This document shows positions 4,875 to 12,030 of a stretch of 12,030 bases of DNA, piece after piece. The notes beneath the pieces are model-generated. The model was given only the letters and a program-made list of their open reading frames with translations. It was not told the origin of the DNA and did not search any database. The position numbers and the translations under genes are program-made. Each line of letters begins with the position of its first letter. The stretch's first letter is position 1. The stretch spans positions 1 through 12,030 of the forward strand of contig CADWAF010001051.1 of NCBI GenBank assembly GCA_902984215.1, read 5' to 3'. This DNA comes from Willaertia magna (taxonomy: Eukaryota > Heterolobosea > Eutetramitea > Acrasida > Naegleriidae).

Positions 4875-7800
4875 ATGCCATCTGGAAAAAAAAGGTCTAA
4901 AAAAATGACTGAATTGATAAATAAATTACTTCATCTTGACAACAATTCGGAAATAATTTTTAAGGAAATATTACAAATACTTTTTAAAAAAGAAAATGAT
5001 TATTCTCTTTTATTAGAAAATATATCTTTATTTCATCAATATAAACAAATTCAATTAATTAAAAATATATTTCATCACATCATTACAAACAAGGAACGAA
5101 AAGACCAATTTTTAAAAATTATCTTTTCTTATTTTACAAAAGATGAAAATAATAACATTGATGATAATTATGTTGAAGAGGAGGATTCATCTATTTATTT
5201 TAATAATAAATATTTCATGTCAAATCAGTTTCATTTATTTAAAAAGAGAAAGATTGTAAAAGTAAAGAATTTAAAAAGTGATAATTTATTTATTTGTAAT
5301 TATTATTTATTTAATTATTGTTTTGATGAATGTTTTTTAAATAATGTTGAATTGTTTAATTTTTTTATTTTAAAAATAAATAATTTATCTATTAAGAAAG
5401 CAAAACAAGAAAAGAAAGAAAAGAAATTTAAATTTTTAACTTGTAAAGTATTATCTATTTGTGAAACAAAAATTATTAAAAAGAAAATATTTAAATTATT
5501 TTTTAATTGTATATTTCCTAATTTAGGAACTACATTAAATGAAATTCAATTACAATGGATTGAATTCGATATTTTATTTCATACAGAATTACAATATTTA
5601 TTTATAGAAATTTGTAAAGAAGACAACTATAAAGAAATTATAAAACCAATCATTGATCATTTACTAAAATTAGAAAAAGAAATTACAAAAGAAATTTACC
5701 AAAATAATAATATAGAAAGAATTAACTCAATGAATAACATTACATTTATTTATCAATTTTTAGATTTATTAAAAGAAAACTTTCCTGAATATTTTTATTC
5801 TGAAATTGAATTATTATTTCAATCTTTTACAACAGACAATGATTCAATGAATAATAATAATAAAAGTGGAACAATATTTAAATTATTGGAAAATAAATCT
5901 ACGAAAGAGATTATACAGTTGATTAATGAATTAAGTGAGAAATTAAGTTTAGACAATAATAATGATGAATTTAATACTACTATTGTTGAAAGACAAAATG
6001 GTCCACTAATGGATTGTTTATGTATATTAATTGAAAAGATTGTAACATCTATTGTAAAGAATGAAACAACAAAACAACAACCAGTAAATAATGAATCTCT
6101 TCCAGAATTTTCTCAAGAGATTTTAATTAAAGTAAGTAAATTTAATTAATATTTAAATAACTATATTTTTAGAAAAGAAGTTTATTTATACTATATATAG
6201 AAACAGTTTCAGATCAATATAGTGAATGGTTACAAAGTATTTTTTCAAATGATTTAAATGAATCTACTTTTCATACAATGGACGTACATCTAAGAAAGAG
6301 AATGGATGCTTTAATTTCTTTATTTTTATTAATTAAATTCATTACAAAACCAAATTATTTAGTCGAAACAAATCATTACGAAAATAAGGCAGATATTGTT
6401 CTTGTAGATATACCCACAAGTAAGTTTACAAATAATAATATTAATATTTACTTTAATGATTGCTATTGTCATCACTTTAAAATATATATTAGCTGTCATT
6501 AAGAAAGCTGCTCATGTATTTGTGTTATGTAATGCTATATGGAAATTGAGAGGAAAAACGAATGAATTGTCTTTTCTTAGTAAGGTTAAAACTGACTTAC
6601 TTAAAATCATTGATGCCTCAAACTCAAGTAAAGAAGAAAGTGCAAGTAGATTAACCATTGATGACATTAAAGAGGTAAGTCATTACTATTTACTAACAAT
6701 TATAATTTACAAAAATAACAAAAAGATTTTCTCAAATATCATGACATTATGTTATTGTTTCCATCACGATTCAGAAATTGAAGTACCAATACCAGAAGAA
6801 GAATGTAATTTTATTCAAATGGTTTCTAAAATCTATTATGATACTGAACATGTGTTTTTAATGGATGCTTTGATGGATATTATGAGATTTTTATTTACTG
6901 GAGTTACAGATTTACAAACTATTAAAAAGCAAAGTAAAATGTCTTTTCTTTCAAAAATTAAACCACCAGAAATATTTATTTCAGAGAAAATGAAATTTAT
7001 AATTCCAAGATTGCCAATTTTTCAACAGTTGATTGAAGTTAATTTATTAGATCAATTAACTTTTAAGGTACCTAAAGCTCTCTATTTTGCCTGTTGTAAG
7101 TAAATTTAATTATTTGATAATTATTTAAATAGAAATTACAATGACAATAATTAGTATATTTAAGTGCATTAACCAAACCACCAGAAAGTGAAATGGAAGA
7201 AGAAGGAGAGATATCATACAGTAAAAGAACATCTTCATTAACATACTTTACAATAAGTTTTATTCATACCTTATTAGAAGGATTTAGTGGATATTATTTA
7301 AATGAAATTATAAAAAACGAAAATATTTCACAAAAATGTTACTATGCAGTTGAAGAACATTTAAAACTAATTAGTTATTACTATTCACATATCTTAATTA
7401 GGGAATATGAATGGTCATTAACACCAATTAGTTCAACTATTCTTTCTTCTTTTACATGCTTGGAGGGTATTATTTACAGTACTAACAAAATGATATTTAC
7501 ATTATTTTCTTCAACACTAACATTTCAATTACAATTGACAACAAAGAATTTTGATTTAATTTTAAAAACGATACCAATTTATATAAATAAATTAAGAAAT
7601 AAATATAATGATAATATTGCAATAATAAGAGATGAAGGAACGTGGACAATAGATAATACTTTTTCAATTTTATTTTTACATCATGCTTTTAAGATGCCTT
7701 CTTTTATAGAAATGATTTCAAGAGAAGGATCACTTTCTGGAAGAAAGGCTGTAATTATTTTAGAACAATTTTGTGACCCTGTAAAATCTTTACAAACTTT

Positions 7801-9055
7801 TATGAATTCTTCTAGTACATTATATGATTTATTAATGTCAACAAACCAATTAAGCAATACTGTAGATAGATTTATCGATATGGATTTATGTAGATTAACT
7901 TGTAAAGATGTAATTGAAATATTTAATTCTTATTTATCAATTGAAAACAAAAAAATTGAAATATTTAATAATTTAGAACAAACTAAGGAATTTACTTATT
8001 CTTTATTTTTAATTATGAACCATTTAGGTTTTATGCCTTTTCTTTTACCTAGCTTAGTTAATTTACTTAAACATATTTCTGAATTTGAAGGTGTTACAAC
8101 AAGATTATTAGAAATACTATATTCTTTATTTCCAATTAATAATTTACAAGAATTAGAGAATGAAGAAATGGAAGAAGAGGTTGTAGATGATTTAAAACAT
8201 CCATTTTTGATATTATTGGAGCATTTAGAGAAGAAGAATGAAGATAAAACAACAATAGTAGATGAATCAAATAGTTTAAATACTATATCTTATTCTTTTC
8301 AATTTAAACAAAATTTATTATTAATTATACAACAATATGTTGAGAATAGTATTTGTGTAATAAATAATCAACCAAAAGAAGAAGAAAATATATTTTTAAA
8401 TTCAATAATTAAATTTTGTAAAAAAGTTAAATATGTTCAAAGATTTGTAACATTATTAAAACCTGCACCAACCACCTTAAAAGAAGAGTCATTTAAAAAA
8501 TATTATAATTATATGGAAATTATTTCAGATATTATGTTATCTTTAATTTCAATTTACCCAAACAAGTCACCAATATTATTTCAAACAATAATTGTTGAAT
8601 TAAAATTACCAAACCAATTGACTGAATTTTTACTATCCTCCAATCAAACTTTTCAACATATTTTAGTAAATCATCCAACATTATTAGCCATAAGTATTAA
8701 ATTAATTGAAATATGTATTGGTGTGTTTATTCAAAACTATAATGAAAGTAACCAATCATTAAGGGATGAATGTTTTAAGAAATCATTCACCTTAATGAAA
8801 TACTTTTTCTTAAAATTATCTTTTAAACATCAACAGATTATGTTGTGGTCTAGAAGTGACGATGAAGAGAGAAGAATTCCTAGAATTATAATAGAGTGGT
8901 TATATATGTTAATATTTAAAGGTTATACAATATTTAAATTATACATACAATATTTAAAAGAATGTAAAATAGCGGATAGTTTACAACAGTTGAAATTTAA
9001 TGGAGATTTGGAAACTAAACGTCAATATATTTGTCATAAATTAAGGTCTGAATAA
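4875..9055 (+). CDS. Large helical (solenoid-like) protein of unknown family, five exons
   Basis: Five pieces join in frame: 4875-6131, 6173-6419, 6493-6674, 6726-7095 and 7155-9055, giving 1318 residues. Each junction has GTAAGT at the donor and AG at the acceptor, and the phases match (0, 1, 0, 1). 4875 is the first ATG in a frame that is open back to a TAG at 4767. The protein is rich in Leu, Ile, Asn, Lys and Phe with helix-like heptads throughout, such as EFTYSLFLIMNHLGFMPFLL and RLLEILYSLFP in the last exon, which suggests an alpha-solenoid (HEAT/ARM-like) scaffold. The N-terminus is basic (KKRSKK). Acidic patches occur near residues 699-705 (MEEEGE) and around 8157-8190. I see no catalytic motif, zinc finger, U-box, signal peptide or convincing TM helix. 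Several nuclear scaffold families have comparable length and fold, but I cannot choose among them. Confidence is high that this is one gene and low on function. Confidence 0.8.
6132..6172 (+). other. Intron 1 of the helical-repeat gene (41 nt)
   Basis: GTAAGT donor after a complete Lys codon and TTTTTAG acceptor. Removal joins IleLys to LysArgSer and carries the frame past the TAA at 6147. Its first 17 nt are identical to those of intron 4. Confidence 0.85.
6420..6492 (+). other. Intron 2 of the helical-repeat gene (73 nt)
   Basis: GTAAGT donor one base into a codon and ATATTAG acceptor. Splicing gives IleProThr-Thr-ValIleLysLys and avoids the TAA that otherwise ends exon 2 at 6502. The ATG at 6456 lies inside the intron. 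Confidence 0.8.
6675..6725 (+). other. Intron 3 of the helical-repeat gene (51 nt, stop-free)
   Basis: GTAAGT after GAG and an AAAAAG acceptor. The length is a multiple of three with no in-frame stop, so retention would only add 17 residues (VSHYYLL...). The perfect donor favours an intron; the acceptor lacks pyrimidines. Both forms remain possible. Confidence 0.6.
7096..7154 (+). other. Intron 4 of the helical-repeat gene (59 nt)
   Basis: GTAAGT donor one base into a codon and ATAATTAG acceptor at 7154. The earlier AAATAG at 7132 would create a TAA at the junction, and the later TTTAAG at 7164 shifts the frame, so 7154 is the only productive choice. Met699 (7193) is therefore internal. Confidence 0.8.
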
Positions 9056-9056
9056 A
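9051..9056 (+). terminator. Poly(A) signal containing the stop codon
   Basis: The gene ends GAA TAA ATT, so AATAAA spans the stop codon (9053-9055). No other AATAAA occurs in the 171 nt before the next gene, so this is the only canonical candidate. Confidence 0.45.
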
Positions 9057-9226
9057 TTTTATAAAAAAGAGATATGCATTCCATTATTTGAAATTGTTTT
9101 GGGATGTTAGATTCTTTTTAAAACAGTGCATAATTTTTTAGGTCGTTTATTCGTTATCCATTGTTGCTGACAATGCCTGACCTCAAAAGCTAATGAAAGT
9201 AAAAATGGTCGTCACTTGTCAAAAAA
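9057..9226 (+). promoter_or_regulatory. 5' region of the RCC1 gene with two upstream ORFs
   Basis: The intergenic DNA should hold the promoter and 5' UTR of the RCC1-like gene. ATG at 9173 opens a six-codon ORF ending TAA at 9193, which overlaps the next ATG as TAATG. That second ORF runs 9193-9273 in another frame across the main start at 9227. Whether they are transcribed depends on the unknown start site. No TATA box can be assigned. Confidence 0.35.
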
Positions 9227-12013
9227 ATGGAAGGATTGCGAAAAGAGCTTGCACTCCTAGTTTCTGGGGATAATGATTTTGGTATGTTGTCTCACAATGA
9301 ATTACTCTAGAAATTAATTATTTATTAATTCTTTCTTCTTCTTCCTATCATCATCTACCTTTTCTTTATTCATCATCATCATTAGGTCAATTATGTACAG
9401 GTAATAATAAATCAACGAAAAAACTAATAGAGCCCAAACTTCCGCCAGAGATGGTGATTCAACAAGTAGCTGTTGGTTACGATCATACATTAATATTAAC
9501 AGGTAAGTTTCTAGGCTATAAAAAATATTCGGAGGCTAATAGGCTTTTTATTTTCGGGTTGATTCGTAATTTATCTTTTGTTTGTCTTTAGATAAGAATG
9601 AATTATATGTATGTGGAAGTAATGCCTATGGGAAATTAGGTATGGGAGATGTAGAAGAAATTATAAAACCTCAAAAAGTTAATTTTCAAACACCAAAACC
9701 TTTTGCTTTTGAAACCATAGCTTTAAATAATAAAACAATAAATAGATCTGCTCATGGATATGGAACTTTACGTAAAAACAATACAACAATATCAAAAACA
9801 ACTCTTGGCTCTTTCTTTCAAAGTAGTACAGATAATGATGATAAATTACCACCAAATATATTTCTAGAAGAAAAATCCAGTTCAAAAGGTTTTATACCAA
9901 AATTAAATTTAAGTAACACAACAACAAATAATGATGTTCATCATAACGGATTAGTTACAGATCGTATTTTAGCTAAGAATAATGGAAAATATTCAACTAT
10001 TTGTTCTCCAGTCTTCTCTCCAGAAGATGAAATTTTAATGAAAAGGAAGGCTGTACATATGAGAGGAGCTCATCATAGCGGTAATGTTTTTCAAGATTTA
10101 ATTCAACAACAACAACAAAAACTATCTGAAAAGCCTATACAAAAAAGAGAAAGTGTTAAAGAAGTAGTTTCAAAGGATTGTGGATTAAGACTTTCTGTAA
10201 GTGGAGAAGATAATAGAATGAAAGAATTTGAAATGTATGTTTCTACAGAGAATGTTTCATCTTATGAAACAGGTAGCATTTTAGATAATAATACTAACAC
10301 TAGAAGAATTTCCGAATCAGAAATAAGTACAAATGGTTCTTCTCCTACTTCTAATGGAAGTTTAGGTATACCATCACCTTTAAATTTATCTAGAAGTGTT
10401 CCTATTGGTGGATCTCAATTAGAGAACTCTATTAATTCAAATACCGATAATTTATTAGTTGGTGATGCTTTTTCACCAAGAAGACATTCAGAATCTAATC
10501 CTCCAATGCCAAATTATATTTCAAAAAGAGAAAGTGTTAAATCAACTAGTTCAAGAAGATCACCAAGTTCAATGGATTTTGATGCGTCTTTATCAACTAT
10601 TGATAGTGAGGGAGAATCAAGTGATGAGGAGACTGTAACTACTCACAAAAAATCACCTTTAAATGGATCAACCGTTGCGTTAAAAGGGTCAATGTCAATA
10701 AGACGAAGAAAAGAAAGAGAAAATGATGGTTTAGGATTAAAAGATTTTCTAAGTGATTTATCAAACAAAACAGCGCCAACTAAACCAACACACCAAAAAA
10801 ATCTTGTACAAATACTTGATGAAAGGGTTAGATCAAAACCACCATTTGAAATCAAAACCATTTTCTGTAGTAGGAATAATTCATTTATTGTAACTAAAGA
10901 TGATGAAGTTTATTGGTGTGGAGATAGAGCTAAAAAATATTTTACAAAGTTTGAAGATGAAGAATTGAATGGTAAAAAAATCAAACTATTTGCTACTTCC
11001 TCTTTTTCAGATCACTTTGTCATAGTCACAACAAAGAATGAGTTTTTAGTAAGTGGAAATAATAGTAATGGTCAACTAGGCGATGGAACAACATTAGATT
11101 GTTACGGTTTTTTAAAGAAACTTGATTTCCCATTTGAAGATGATTTTGAAGAAGAGAAAAGATTTTGTACTTTTAAAAATGTTGCTTGTGGAAGAGCACA
11201 TACTTGTGTAATTGTAAATTTAAATGGAAAATATGATGTATTTTATAGTACCGGCTGTAATCAATACTCGCAATTAGGTTATGCTTTACCTCCTGAGAGA
11301 TACGTTTTTGAAAATCCTCCTTCATTACCTTTTGAAAGAAAAGAAATTAAGGATTTATCGTGTGGTGCTCAACATACAATGGTTTTAACTATTGATGGTG
11401 AATTATGGGCTTGTGGAAAAGGTGATCTGGGCCAACTTGGTAACCAAAGTTTTTCACCAAAGAATGAATTTCAGAAAATTGAATTGCCTTCTTCCTATGC
11501 TTTGAGAAGAGTTTTTTGTGGAGGAGGTTATACTATTTTATTAACAAGTAAGTAGTCAACTACAATTATTTATTAATATTGCTATTTTAAGATGACAATG
11601 TAATATTAAGGTCAGGCGGTAATTATTATGGACAAATATTTCATAGTGGAGATCAGATTAGTGAATTTAAGGAATACGTACCAAAAGGAAATCCAAAAGT
11701 TTTTGCTATACTACCAACTACATTGTTTTGTGTCTTGGTGATTGTTAAAAGTGTTAAGACTTCCCCAACAACCAGACGATCAGAACGAGACTCCACTGAT
11801 ACCACAACCTCTACCACTTCAACATCAGGAACTATTACTAATGGATCTCAACCAAGCACGCCAAGTACCACAAGCACAACATCTAAATTCCTTACTCTCA
11901 AACCTGGAATGTTCGACATGTTTCGTAGATCTAAAAACAACTTGAAATTAGATTTGGACAAAGTGAAAAACGAAATAGTAGACGACGACTCAAGACCAAA
12001 CACAACAAGATAA
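9227..12013 (+). CDS. RCC1-like seven-bladed propeller protein with large disordered insertion, four exons
   Basis: Exons 9227-9281, 9386-9502, 9592-11547 and 11592-12013 join in frame (all junctions phase 1), giving 849 residues. The start is ATGG after seven A's, and its short exon supplies the first blade. Blade motifs: VSGDNDFGQL (12-21, across intron 1), VCGSNAYGKLGMGD (64-77), a degenerate YWCGDR (498-503), VSGNNSNGQLGDG (544-556), STGCNQYSQLG (610-620), ACGKGDLGQLG (664-674) and LRSGGNYYGQI (715-725): seven in all, a full RCC1 propeller. Between blades 2 and 3 lies a Ser/Asn-rich insertion (about 100-472) with a Gln run, two KRESVK copies (242-247, 369-374) and PKA-like sites RRIS (295) and RRHS (354). 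A Ser/Thr-rich tail follows from about 758. RCC1 propellers serve as Ran exchange factors or protein-binding platforms; the split blade and added tails make the canonical Ran role unlikely. No F-box, BTB or kinase domain is visible. Confidence 0.88.
9282..9385 (+). other. Intron 1 of the RCC1-like gene (104 nt)
   Basis: GTATGT donor and CATTAG acceptor. It splits the blade-1 Gly codon, and splicing restores the motif DNDF-GQLCTGN. The 3' half is pyrimidine-rich with CTT and CAT runs. An in-frame TAG in the intron makes splicing necessary. Confidence 0.88.
9503..9591 (+). other. Intron 2 of the RCC1-like gene (89 nt)
   Basis: GTAAGT donor and TTTGTCTTTAG acceptor. Splicing joins DHTLILT to DKNELYVCGSNAYG, the expected link between consecutive RCC1 blades. 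Confidence 0.9.
11548..11591 (+). other. Intron 3 of the RCC1-like gene (44 nt)
   Basis: GTAAGT donor and TTTTAAG acceptor. Splicing avoids the in-frame TAG at 11553 and joins GGGYTILLT to NDNVILRSGGNYYGQ, completing blade 7. Confidence 0.88.
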
Positions 12014-12018
12014 ATAAA
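12013..12018 (+). terminator. Poly(A) signal overlapping the RCC1-like stop codon
   Basis: The stop reads TAAATAAAC, so AATAAA starts on its last base. The window ends 12 nt later, so other signals further downstream cannot be excluded. Confidence 0.4.
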
Positions 12019-12030
12019 CCTAATTTTGCA

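Noticed and set aside
6278..6502. Separate small gene starting at the ATG at 6278
   Set aside because: The frame is open upstream to the splice acceptor at 6172 and continues into the next exon; the Met is internal.
6456..7103. Gene starting at ATG 6456
   Set aside because: This ATG lies within intron 2 of the helical-repeat gene; the real exon starts at 6493.
4875..9055. UFD2/UBE4-type ubiquitin elongation factor
   Set aside because: Considered because of length and helical character, but no U-box or recognisable core motif is present at the C-terminus.
4875..9055. FANCI, Integrator or NELF-B homologue
   Set aside because: Length and helical repeats fit loosely, and short Leu-rich matches can be found to any of them, but no family-specific motif convinced me.
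9582..9591. Start of the RCC1-like protein near 9582
   Set aside because: There is no ATG there (TTG within the polypyrimidine tract of intron 2), and two upstream exons supply blade 1.
10106..10121. CAA repeat as a microsatellite of interest
   Set aside because: Only five or so CAA units encoding a short Gln run, ordinary for A+T-rich protist genes.
1..12030. tRNA, rRNA or transposon sequences
   Set aside because: No cloverleaf with GTTCRA-type arms, no rRNA-like blocks, and no transposase or reverse-transcriptase motifs were seen on either strand.

Overview
The window is A+T-rich eukaryotic nuclear DNA from a protist that uses the standard code: TAA ends all five genes and Gln is CAA. Its short introns (41-104 nt) begin with GTAAGT or GTATGT and end in AG. 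Intergenic gaps are 58-247 nt and AATAAA hexamers lie on or just after the stop codons. Compactness, base composition and the mix of PAS/HAMP-type sensing with RGS signalling suggest a heterolobosean amoeba (Naegleria/Willaertia-like). That is inference; a dictyostelid-like amoeba is less likely because intergenic DNA here is not markedly more A+T-rich than coding DNA.

Layout. (1) 3-1898 (+): 3' part of a membrane receptor-like protein (CHASE4-like sensor, TM, HAMP, PAS, RGS); its reading frame is open to the left edge, so the 5' end is missing. (2) 1957-3120 (-): full-length, intronless, leaderless serpin with a basic KRKR reactive loop. (3) 3368-4735 (-): unrecognised 455-aa protein with three RNA polymerase II CTD-like heptads, then a long tract with a Cys every ninth residue, then a Lys-rich repeat tail. 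(4) 4875-9055 (+): five-exon gene, rebuilt here, for a 1318-aa all-helical protein of unknown family. (5) 9227-12013 (+): four-exon gene, rebuilt here, for an 849-aa RCC1-type seven-bladed propeller split by a disordered insertion of about 370 residues and ending in a Ser/Thr-rich tail.

Genes 1 and 2 are convergent with probably overlapping 3' ends, 2 and 3 are tandem on the minus strand, 3 and 4 are divergent across 139 nt, and 4 and 5 are tandem. No pathway obviously links them. The most unusual item is gene 3, whose nonapeptide Cys periodicity I cannot assign to a known family. I saw no RNA genes, transposons or CRISPR arrays.
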